Below are positions 33,256 through 41,278 of a DNA stretch of 64,000 nucleotides, in pieces. Origin of the DNA: Hyphomonadaceae bacterium (GTDB lineage Bacteria > Pseudomonadota > Alphaproteobacteria > Caulobacterales > Hyphomonadaceae); the NCBI GenBank assembly GCA_016714495.1, contig JADKDU010000010.1, positions 62,001 through 126,000 on the forward strand, in the 5' to 3' direction. Below the pieces are notes generated by a model. It was not told where the DNA came from. It made no database searches and worked only from the letters and a program-made list of their open reading frames with translations. Position 1 is the stretch's first letter; each line of letters starts with the position of its first letter. The position numbers and the translations under genes were made by a program.

Positions 33256-34074
33256 ATGAACGATTCGCCTTCTCACGAAACAGACCGGTTGCGGCGTCGG
33301 CTTGCGTCGGCTTTTGGAGGCGGGGGACTGATCGGTACGCTTGGCGGTCTCATCGGACTGGGCGGAGCGGAGTTTCGCCTGCCACTTCTGATCGGCGCTT
33401 TCCGCTTTCCTGCCCTAGAAGCCGTAGTCCTCAACAAGACCATGAGCCTTGTCGTCGTCGCGACGGCCCTGCCGTTCCGCGCGAACTCCGTGCCATGGTC
33501 AGACGTTGCTGCGCATTGGCCCGTGATCGTCAACTTGCTGGCCGGAAGCCTATTGGGCGCGTGGGTCGGAGCCGGTTGGGCGACACGACTACGATCGGAG
33601 ATGCTCTACCGGGTAATCGCGGTCCTGCTAGTAGGCATCGCGGGCGTTCTCCTCCTGGGCCACGATCCACACGCCGCCGGTCATTCCCTCGTCACGGGGC
33701 TGCTCCAAATGATTGTTGGCGTAGCCGCTGGGTTTGCGATCGGTGTGGTTGCGTCCCTCATGGGCGTCGCTGGCGGCGAACTGCTGATCCCGACCATCAT
33801 CCTGTTGTTCGGCGCCGACGTGAAGTTGGCGGGGAGCCTGTCGCTTGCAGTGAGTCTTCCCACTATGATCGTGGGCTTTGCACGCTACAGTCGCGATCAG
33901 AGTTTTGCCGTGCTCGGGCGCAATCGCACTTTCCTGATCGTGATGGCGGCAGGCTCTATCGTCGGTAGCTTTATTGGCGCGCAGTTGGTCGGTGTTGTCC
34001 CTTCGGCGATCTTGCTTCCTGTTCTTGCACTGATCCTGGTCATCAGCGCCGTAAAGGTCTGGGGTCATCGATAG
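33256..34074 (+). CDS. TauE/SafE-family membrane exporter
   Basis: The product has 272 residues from the ATG at 33256 (MNDSPSHETDRLRR); an ATG six codons upstream is also possible. About eight membrane segments are arranged as two halves, each starting with a Gly-rich loop: GGLIGLGGAEFRLPLLIGAF and VASLMGVAGGELLIPTIILL. This inverted repeat is typical of the TauE/SafE family, which exports sulfite, sulfoacetate or other small anions. The substrate cannot be told. It is convergent with the MFS gene of the fluoride module (24 bases apart). Confidence 0.88.
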   Translation: MNDSPSHETDRLRRRLASAFGGGGLIGTLGGLIGLGGAEFRLPLLIGAFRFPALEAVVLNKTMSLVVVATALPFRANSVPWSDVAAHWPVIVNLLAGSLLGAWVGAGWATRLRSEMLYRVIAVLLVGIAGVLLLGHDPHAAGHSLVTGLLQMIVGVAAGFAIGVVASLMGVAGGELLIPTIILLFGADVKLAGSLSLAVSLPTMIVGFARYSRDQSFAVLGRNRTFLIVMAAGSIVGSFIGAQLVGVVPSAILLPVLALILVISAVKVWGHR

Positions 34075-34098
34075 CGCGCAACGCACGGCTGCTTGTGG

Positions 34099-35335
34099 TC
34101 AGGCGGCCGGACCGATCAGGCGCCTTTGCGTGGCGATCACCAGCATGCCCGCAAGACCGGCGAAGCCCGCGCCGACGAGGAATGTCGCCACGGGGCCGAT
34201 CCCATCCCACACCAGACCTGCGGTGACGCTGGCAATGAGAAGTGAAAGGCCAGTCGCAAGGTTGAATACGCCGAATCCCGAACCACGCAGATGTGCGGGT
34301 GCGTGATCGGCGACCAGCTTCGCCAGAAGCCCTTGCGACAAGGCCATGTGGACGCCCCAGAGACCGATGCCGAGAAAGGCGCCAACCAGCCCCGGCATGA
34401 GGGCGAACGCGAGATCTGCCGCAATCAGGGCGACTAGCGCGCACAGGAGAAGTCCGGCGGCGGGCATCCGGTCAGAAAGGACGCCAGCAGGATAAGCGCC
34501 GAGGGCGTAGATGAGGTTCATCAGCACGAGAACCAGAGGAGCCAGGGCTAAAGAAAGCCCTTCCGCATTGGCCTTGGAGGACCAGGAACGCCTCACTGAA
34601 TCGCGCCAGGGTAAACACTACGCCGATCGCGACAACGATCCAAAAGGCACCGCTGAACTGGGCGAGGTCGCGCAGGCGCACTGGCGGCGGCACGTTGCTG
34701 CGAGGCACGCCTCCCTCGCCCCTCGGCTTCTCGCCGTGCTCTTCAACACCGAACACGACGCAGGCGACAGCTAGTGCAGCGGGTATAACTGCAACCCAAA
34801 ACACAGCGCGCATGTCGTTGGCGAACAGCGCCATCAGCGCGATAGCGAGAAGGGGTCCGGTGAACGCCCCGGCGGTATCCATCGCCTGGCGCAGCCCGAA
34901 AGCACGCCCTCTTATTTCGAGCGGCGTGACATCGGCGACGAGAGCATCGCGCGGGGCACCCCTCATGCCTTTGCCGATCCTGTCGGCAAATCGCGCGACA
35001 AGGACAATGACCGGACCACCTGCAATGGCGAAGAGCGGCTTGGTCAAGGCGCCCAACCCATAACCGAAGAGGATAAGCGGCTTGCGTCGCCCCAACCGAT
35101 CCGACAGATAGCCCGAGAACACCTTGGTGATGGCAGCAGTTGACTCGGCCACGCCGTCAATAACGCCAACCATCGCGACGCTGACGCCAAGCGCTCCAGT
35201 CAAAAATAGTGGCAGCAGGCTATGGATTGTCTCTGACGACACATCCATCAGAAAGCTGACCAGTCCCAATGCCCAGACTGTTCGGGGGATGGCGGCGCGG
35301 CGCGCGTGGATATCGTCAGGCATGGAGGAGTTCAT
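34099..35335 (-). pseudogene. MFS transporter of the fluoride module, split by a one-base frameshift
   Basis: The N-terminal eight or so segments are read from 35335 (TVWALGLVSFLMDVSSETIH, then the MFS loop motif SGYLSDRLGRRKPLILFGYG and GKGMRGAPRDALVAD). After RFSEAFLVL the protein continues in another frame as KANAEGLSLALAPLVLVLMN and YPAGVLSDRMPAAGLLL to the stop at 34099. Removing one G from the GG at about 34575-34580 joins the halves into roughly 411 residues. It follows crcB by 12 bases in the same direction, so it shares the fluoride riboswitch. Its substrate is unknown; a role in fluoride tolerance is inferred from context. Confidence 0.85.
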
Positions 35336-35347
35336 GGGCGCAACTCT

Positions 35348-35743
35348 TCATGACAGGAGCGTGCGGATAAGGGCGAGTCCGCCGAAGACCCCCACCAACG
35401 ACAGCAACACGGAGCCCAGGACGTAGAGCACCATGAGGCCCGTTTCGCCGCGCTCCCACAGGAGCGCGGCGTCGAGCGAGAATGCCGAGAAGGTCGTGAA
35501 CCCGCCGAGCAATCCGGTTGTGAGGAGGAGCCGGAGAGTCTGACCACTTGCCTCGCCGCGAAAGGTGAACCAGCCGGCCAGCACGCCCATCGCGAAACAA
35601 CCGACGATATTGACGAAGAATGTCGCGACCGGAAACGTCATCGGAAGGACCAACGGCGCAAGGCGATTGACAGTGTGGCGGAGCACGCCGCCCGCACCGG
35701 CGCCGAGGAAAACGACCAGCCCCAGGAAAAGCTCGCGCATCAT
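35348..35743 (-). CDS. crcB: Fluoride channel CrcB (Fluc)
   Basis: CrcB dimers form a fluoride-selective channel in the inner membrane that lets toxic fluoride out. The product has 131 residues and four membrane segments. Family motifs are GAGAGGVLRHTVNRL, FPVATFFVNIVGCFAMG (the conserved Asn) and TTGLLGGFTTFSAFSLD with the fluoride-lining Phe residues and the Thr-Thr-Phe-Ser segment that binds the central sodium ion. A fluoride riboswitch lies about 120 bases upstream on the same strand. The MFS gene follows 12 bases downstream. Confidence 0.95.
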   Translation of the reverse strand: MMRELFLGLVVFLGAGAGGVLRHTVNRLAPLVLPMTFPVATFFVNIVGCFAMGVLAGWFTFRGEASGQTLRLLLTTGLLGGFTTFSAFSLDAALLWERGETGLMVLYVLGSVLLSLVGVFGGLALIRTLLS

Positions 35744-35860
35744 GTGAAGCGCTCCTGATGCGTGACTGTTGGCGCGTAGCTTGGATTGAATGTCCGCGGT
35801 TCATGTGTGCAGCTCGGCATCGCCATCCCTTCATCAATCGCAGGGCAAGAGATGCGACGC

Positions 35861-35944
35861 ACTCCTACCCGACGCACTTTCGTGCGCTTGGTAGGAGTCA
35901 TCAGCCTGAGTGGCGGTTGTCGGGGGACTCCATCCCCATCGGCC
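35861..35944 (-). promoter_or_regulatory. Fluoride (crcB-motif) riboswitch
   Basis: Read on the minus strand from 35944, the sequence has GGCCGATGGGGATGGAGTCC, then CCCGACAACCGCC, then GGCTGATGACTCCTACC. These are the conserved parts of the fluoride aptamer (GATGG-AGTYC, AACCGCC, GGCTGATGACTCCTAC). The ACTCCTACC end pairs with GGTAGGAGT at 35861-35869 on this strand through a GCGCACGAAAGTGCGTC loop-helix, forming an expression-platform hairpin that competes with the aptamer. The crcB ATG is about 118 bases further on. When fluoride binds, crcB and the MFS gene should be switched on. Confidence 0.92.
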
Positions 35945-36047
35945 GTCACCGTAAGCCGGTCGCGGCGCTTCGCCAAGCGCCCGCATGAGGGTGCCGATTG
36001 GGTAGTGCGCGCGTCTTGTCAGCCGCAACAGGCGGCGACAGGGTTTC

Positions 36048-36073
36048 GCAGGCGACCGCCAGGGGTCGCCTGC
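36048..36073. other. Hairpin in the 36.0-36.2 kb gap
   Basis: GCAGGCGACC and GGTCGCCTGC form a perfect 10-bp stem around 6 bases. There is no T-run. It lies 120 bases beyond the leftward stop at 36193. The rest of 35,946-36,192 holds no visible gene. Confidence 0.4.
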
Positions 36074-36192
36074 CGAAGGGCGCCGCTCCTGAACTGGCGC
36101 CTCCAACAGTCGGCACGAGGCAGTGGCCGTGGCGCGCAAGGGTCGGATTGGAAGTTCTGGCATCGCGACAGCCGCTGAATGTCTATGCGTAG

Positions 36193-36762
36193 CTAGTGAT
36201 GCGGCGACATCCCGCGGGCGATCATGAGGTGATGCTGTTGGTGATGCATGCCGCGCGTCATCATCCCTATGAACCCAAGCGCTCGCAGCTTCTGCATTGA
36301 TGCCACATCCGGGGGCGTCACAGTGAGATTGGCGCCGGTGGTGGTTTGCGCCGCGACGTATTTCCAACCATCGACGCCAGTCATGGTCGCCGCATGAGCG
36401 ATGATCATGCGTCGGACCGACTCGCGTACTGCGCCTTCGCCAGACACCACAAACGTAATGCTCGATTTGTTGTCGACGACCTTCACCGACGCCTGCAGTG
36501 TGACGTTGTTCATGTCAATCAAGTGCTGGCGCAGCGCCTCGATATTGACCTTCGACCAGTCTGTCGCTGGATCAGCCTCGAGCAGTGCCACGATTTCCTG
36601 GATAGCAGCGAACGCCGCTTCTCCGGTCTGCTGGGGCATGGCGCCTGGAGCCATCGCTGCCATCATCTTGTCGTGATCCATGTGCGGGTGATCCACCTGC
36701 TGTGCAACTGCGGAGGGGAAGCACAGCAGCACAAGCGCAGAGGCGAGAAGCAGCGGTTTCAT
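36193..36762 (-). CDS. His/Met-rich exported protein, putative metal-binding
   Basis: The product has 189 residues with a signal peptide (LLLASALVLLCFPSAVAQ). Right after it comes a His/Met cluster (DHPHMDHDKMMAAMAPGAMP), and another closes the protein (TRGMHHQQHHLMIARGMSPHH). The middle is conserved-looking: AAFAAIQEIVALLEADPATDW, LRQHLIDMNNVTLQA and RRMIIAHAATM. Similar proteins recur in alphaproteobacterial elements with metal-stress genes. Periplasmic binding of copper or a similar metal is inferred from composition only. It is divergent from the Crp/Fnr gene with 64 bases between, suggesting joint control. Confidence 0.8.
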   Translation of the reverse strand: MKPLLLASALVLLCFPSAVAQQVDHPHMDHDKMMAAMAPGAMPQQTGEAAFAAIQEIVALLEADPATDWSKVNIEALRQHLIDMNNVTLQASVKVVDNKSSITFVVSGEGAVRESVRRMIIAHAATMTGVDGWKYVAAQTTTGANLTVTPPDVASMQKLRALGFIGMMTRGMHHQQHHLMIARGMSPHH

Positions 36763-36826
36763 GGATCTTCTTTCTGTACAGGCAACGGGAACATCGACTT
36801 CTTGCCATCATTCAATTGGAAGGAGC

Positions 36827-37357
36827 ATGATATCTATCATGATCAACTGGCTTCGCTCACTTCCGCACCAGCAAAGCACGTACGAGCAAGGTCGGCACCT
36901 GTTCCGTCGCGACGACCCTGTTCAGAACATGTTCCTGATTGAGTCCGGCGCCGTTCAACTGATCCGCGCCCATCGCGGCGGCGGCGCCTTGGTGCTCCAG
37001 CGTGCGTCTGCGGGATCAATCCTCGCTGAAGCATCGCTCTTCACGACGTCCTATCATTGCGATGCGATCACAACCGAACTGGTTAGAGCTACGCTCATCG
37101 CCCGGCGCGCCCTACGCAAGCTCTTCCTGTCCAACCCGGAGTTCGCGCAAGCTTGGGCCATCCACCTCTCTGGAGAGGTTCGAAACGCTCGCCGCCGAGC
37201 CGAGATTCTTTCGCTCCGTACAGTCGCCGAACGTCTCGATGCCTGGATCGCCGAACATGGCAGGCTTCCTGACAAAGGAGGCTGGAGGGGCGTGGCGCTT
37301 GAAATCGGCGCCAGTCCCGAAGCGCTCTATCGGGAGATTGCGCGACGGCGGAAATAG
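36827..37357 (+). CDS. Crp/Fnr-family transcription regulator
   Basis: The product has 176 residues from the ATG at 36827; GGAAGGAG is directly upstream and very close, so the second ATG at 36839 could be the real start. The N-terminal cyclic-nucleotide-binding-like domain includes HLFRRDDPVQNMFLIESGAV and ASAGSILAEASLFTTSYHCDA. The C-terminal winged helix ends GVALEIGASPEALYREIARR. There is no Fnr-type Cys cluster, so it does not carry an iron-sulfur centre of that kind. It probably controls the divergent His/Met-rich gene and perhaps its own. Confidence 0.85.
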   Translation: MISIMINWLRSLPHQQSTYEQGRHLFRRDDPVQNMFLIESGAVQLIRAHRGGGALVLQRASAGSILAEASLFTTSYHCDAITTELVRATLIARRALRKLFLSNPEFAQAWAIHLSGEVRNARRRAEILSLRTVAERLDAWIAEHGRLPDKGGWRGVALEIGASPEALYREIARRRK

Positions 37358-37511
37358 ACCTTCCCTCTTACCTGCCAATCGCGATCGGTGGGTAAGGCTG
37401 TGAACCGGCGCCGGAAGAGGACCCTTCAGCCTCCAGTGAAATCAACACGGTGGCATGCCGATCGGCGTCCAGATCGCACGCTTGTTCACACAAAGCGACG
37501 CTCATCCGAAA

Positions 37512-38822
37512 CTAAGGCTCCGAGGAGTCGAGAGATGCCGATTGATACCCGTCGCTCAAGGCGCCCAGAAAGTTTATGATGTCGTGGATTTCATCCTCCG
37601 TGAGCGCGGGCTTGCCGCCGCCGTTTCGGAAGGGCGCTTCGACATTGATTTGAAGCCAGAAGCGCGACGGTAGATCGTCGAACTTGTTCACGGCTCCATC
37701 GCTCCTACCGGGATAAAACCGCTCAGGACTAAGGTCCCGCTCCACGTAAAAATGCAGGACATCCGTGAGGTCGCGGAAGACGCCATTGTGGAAGAATGTC
37801 TTTCGCAGCGCCACGTTGCGAAGAGAGGGGGTCCTGAAGAGGCCGCAATAATCCGCTCGGTTGGTGAAGGCTGCTCGATAGGGTCCGCACAAGCCAAGAT
37901 CGAAGTACCCCGGATCCTGATTGGCGGGAATGTTGGCGTTGCGGGGCACGCCAAGAGCAACAAAACCATAGTCGGTGAACTGGGGGAACTGTCCGCGCTT
38001 GATGGAGCTGGGATGGCATTGTGCGCAGTTGCCTTTGGCCGGATCGTTGAAAAGCTCCAGCCCTCGAGGCGCGTGCGCGCTCAACTCGATCTTTCCACGC
38101 AACCAGGCATCATACTTGCTGGTGTAGGGATAGAAGTCCGGAGCGCTTTGCTGAAACACTTCCAGCGCGAGGAGGGCGCCGTTCCAGCTCAAGGCCGCGT
38201 TGTCCAGAACATGCTCTCCAAACGTGGCGCGAAAGAGCGCCGCGTTCGGGGAGCGGCGCAACCGGCCTACCAGCGCACCGCCGTCAGCGTTCGCCATCTC
38301 GACGGGCGATAGCAAGGGGATGGCCGCCTGCTCGTGAGCCGATGCCGCTCGACCGTCCCACCCCCTTCCTCCTGCGGGTCCCTGGTCAATGCTGTCGTCA
38401 CCGTCTGTCTCGCTGAAGTGCTCGCTGAAAGGTGGAACTGCCTGCTGGTAGGTCAACGATGGAATTGCGCGAACCCCAGGGAGCGACATGTCCGGGCCAC
38501 CGAACACGACTGGCTTATTAGTGGCCGGGCCATACGCGTGGGCAGGATCATGGCAGGACGAACAGGCGAGCTCTCCTGATGCTGACAAGGACCTGTCGGC
38601 AAATAGCGATCGACCCAGCGCTGAGAGTTCGCCCGCGCTCGGACGCCTCTCAAAATTGCGGGCGTAAAATGAATTCGGGCCGGAGTGCGAGGTCTCGATT
38701 GGCGCGCACCCGTCTGGCGTTTGAATCGCGACGATGGCTAGCGTGGCGTTCACTAGGGCGGCGAAGGAAAATTTCGATACTCGACCTCGACAACCCCGAG
38801 ACGCGCGAAGGCGGCCCGCCAC
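37512..38822 (-). CDS. MauG/CcpA-like di-haem cytochrome c peroxidase family protein
   Basis: The domain begins with the family block ELSALGRSLFADRSLSASGELACSSCHDPAHAYG (haem site CSSCH) and contains the second haem site CAQCH in DPAKGNCAQCHPSSIKRGQF. Other family sequence is GGRGWDGRAASAHEQAAIPLL, LFRTPSLRNVALRKTFFHNG and a C-terminal LTEDEIHDIINFLGALSDGY. It should be periplasmic, using peroxide or modifying a protein. The start is unclear: I give a GTG at 38822; the nearer GTG at 38753 would give a signal-like NATLAIVAIQTPDGC. It is divergent from the phosphoesterase gene. Confidence 0.85.
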   Translation of the reverse strand: MAGRLRASRGCRGRVSKFSFAALVNATLAIVAIQTPDGCAPIETSHSGPNSFYARNFERRPSAGELSALGRSLFADRSLSASGELACSSCHDPAHAYGPATNKPVVFGGPDMSLPGVRAIPSLTYQQAVPPFSEHFSETDGDDSIDQGPAGGRGWDGRAASAHEQAAIPLLSPVEMANADGGALVGRLRRSPNAALFRATFGEHVLDNAALSWNGALLALEVFQQSAPDFYPYTSKYDAWLRGKIELSAHAPRGLELFNDPAKGNCAQCHPSSIKRGQFPQFTDYGFVALGVPRNANIPANQDPGYFDLGLCGPYRAAFTNRADYCGLFRTPSLRNVALRKTFFHNGVFRDLTDVLHFYVERDLSPERFYPGRSDGAVNKFDDLPSRFWLQINVEAPFRNGGGKPALTEDEIHDIINFLGALSDGYQSASLDSSEP

Positions 38823-38944
38823 GCGGCGCCCCAAGCTCCATTGTCTGGTTTGATTGAAAGTGGTCCGGTAAGTCTCCGATAGGCTTGCGGCCCCATCGCA
38901 CACATGCTGGAACGATCCCCACGCGGCTAATTGATGGAGCATCA

Positions 38945-40645
38945 ATGAATAGATTCCTGCAATCTGTCGCGCCAGGCTTGTTCGGCCTTTCGGCTGCAAT
39001 CCTTGCCCTGTCCGGCTGCACCAGCCAGACCGCCGCGCCGCTGGCCTCCTCCCGAGCCGATGTAACCGCGGCCCTGCAGGCGAACGTGAAAACCATCGTG
39101 GTGATCTATGCGGAGAACCGCTCCTTCGACAACCTCTTCGGCGCATTCCCCGGAGCGAACGGTTTGGGGGCCGTGCTCGGCGCAGACGGCAAGCCGACTC
39201 GCGCCTATGTCCCTCAAAAGGATCGAGACGGAAAGACCGTCCTTGCGACCTTGCCGCAGACTTGGGGCGGCGTGACGGCTCGTGGCGCCGCCCCGGTCGT
39301 AAATCAAGCGCAAAGCGCCGGTCTGCCCAACCGGCCCTTTCCGATCGAAACGGCGTTCCAGCAGGCAGCGAACGCGACGCTCACGGCCTCGACCGTCACG
39401 CGCGACCTTTATCATCGGTTCTTCGAGAACCAGATGGAGATCAATGGCGGCAGGAACGACATGTTCGCGGCATGGGCGGACGCCGGCGGCCTCACAATGG
39501 GCCACTTCGACTACAGCGGATCGGCTATCTATGGTCTGGCGAAACAGTATGTGCTTGCCGACAATTTTTTCAGGGCGCCTTCGGTGGCTCATTTCTCAAC
39601 CATCAATATCTCATCTGCGCTTGCGCTCCGGAGTATCCAGACGCGAACATCGCGCCTGCGAAACCTTCCGTCGCGGTCCTCAAGACCGACAAGAAAAGCA
39701 AGTATACGCCGCAACTCGCCACTGCAGCCTCCAGCCCAGTTTCGGCGCTGGATGGTCCCCCCTCTTACGTGATGAGCGGCAACATCGCGCCGAAAAACTA
39801 TTTCGGCGACGGCAAGTTCTATGCGGTGAACACGATGCAGCCGACCTACCAGCCAAGCGGCAACCCGCCGACGGATGCCGATCGTTCGCTTTACGCCGAC
39901 CCGGGAAAGGCGACCACCTTGCCGCCTCTCTCCAACACGACTATCGGCGATCTTCTGACTGCAAAGGGCGTGAGCTGGAAATGGTATGCGGGCGCCTGGG
40001 ATGCGGCGGTTAGCGATGGCGTCCAAGCTCCAGGTCTCAAGCGCAAGGTGATCTACGCGGGCGACGCCAACGGCGTGTCGTCGGCGGCGAATGTTGACTT
40101 TCAGGCGCACCATCAGCCGTTCAATTATTACGCAGCGTTCGATCCCGTAACGCATGCGGCAGATCGCGCTGCGCACCTGAAGGACTATTCGGACCTACTT
40201 GCGGACATCGCTGGGGGCAGCCTGCCCGCGGTCGCCTTCTACAAGCCGGAGGGCGTCTACAACCAGCATGAAGGATACGCCAACCTCGCCGACGGCGACG
40301 CGAGGATTGCGGACCTCATTGCCCGGCTGCAAGGCAGCCCCCAATGGAGCTCGATGTTGATCGTGCTTACTTACGATGAGTTCGGCGGCGTTTGGGATCA
40401 TGCTCCGCCGCCAAAGGGCGATCTCCTCGGGCCCGGCACACGGATACCGGCAATCATCATTTCTCCTCTCGCGAAGCGTGGAGTGGTGGACCACACGCAA
40501 TACGACACGGCCTCCATTCTGCGCCTCATAAGCCGGCGGTTTCGGGCTCGACCTGCTGCCCGGCATCGCTGCTCGCGATGGCGCGCTCAAAGCGGCTCAC
40601 GCGCCGCCAATGGGCGACCTGACGAACGCCCTGAATCTGCGCTGA
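38945..40645 (+). pseudogene. Phosphoesterase family lipoprotein (acid phosphatase type), two one-base frameshifts
   Basis: The N-terminus is a lipoprotein signal (APGLFGLSAAILALSGCTS). The phosphoesterase domain starts VKTIVVIYAENRSFDNLFG, the ENRSFD motif of the AcpA/phospholipase C superfamily, and later has LIVLTYDEFGGVWDHAPPP with metal ligands. Frame changes occur at 39565-39570 (six Ts, seven needed to read DNFFQGAFGGSFLNHQY) and at 40540-40542 (TTT, two needed to read RRFGLDLLPGIAARDG). Corrected, the protein is about 566 residues and ends LTNALNLR at 40645. The enzyme would be exported and cleave phosphate esters; the exact substrate is not readable. Confidence 0.85.
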
Positions 40646-41278
40646 TCGGCGCTCGCAGCCGATAAGCAACTCCTACGACGTCGCCAGCCGAAGCCGCAAT
40701 TCCGGAAGCCGTCCGAGCCAGGCAACGCGACTCGGCAAGGGCTGCAAGGGCGGTCGAAGCGGTCCAGGCATCGAAATCTCCGCAGCGTCAAGGACTTCCC
40801 GCCGCCATTTTGTTGAGTCCTGCGTGAACCGAACGCCGCGCTTGGCCGAACACGCCGCCGTGCGTTTGCCTGCTAGCGGTCGTCCGTCCGCCGTAGTGCG
40901 GAGGGCCAAGACATCGCGACCATCGCGAGAATGTGAACAACCTTGCCCAACAGCTCTCCTCCGAGGCGATCTTCGGACGCCCTTTCCGATTGAGACGACG
41001 CCAGAGCTTTTGTTTACCGTCGGTTGGCGATATCGTGATGCGATAGCGTGGCTCGTCGGGGACTTCACAATGACGTATCTGGTGGCGCCGGGCTCTCGCT
41101 CGACGCTTAGGACGAGCGGCTTGCGATTGGCTGGCGGCATGCTTCTGTCGATCACGACCGGAAATGGTCCCGAGTCCCGGCTCCCACAATTCGCGTTCCA
41201 GCGGTCCGGTTCGGCAAGCCGGCTCGGCAAGCGGGCGAACGAGCTTCTTGTTCAACTCCGGCCAAGTTAGCAACCTCA
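40646..41278. other. 633-bp stretch without a convincing gene
   Basis: Several open frames exist on both strands (for example 40824-41270 plus and 40788-41279 minus), but none shows a domain, a ribosome site or natural composition. An RND operon is often preceded by a regulator gene, so this could be a decayed or mis-sequenced regulator; I cannot confirm one. The RND promoter must lie in this stretch. Confidence 0.45.

Noticed and set aside
35740..35976. 78-codon minus-strand frame upstream of crcB
   Set aside because: It lies over the fluoride riboswitch and has no protein-like composition; RNA structure explains the sequence.
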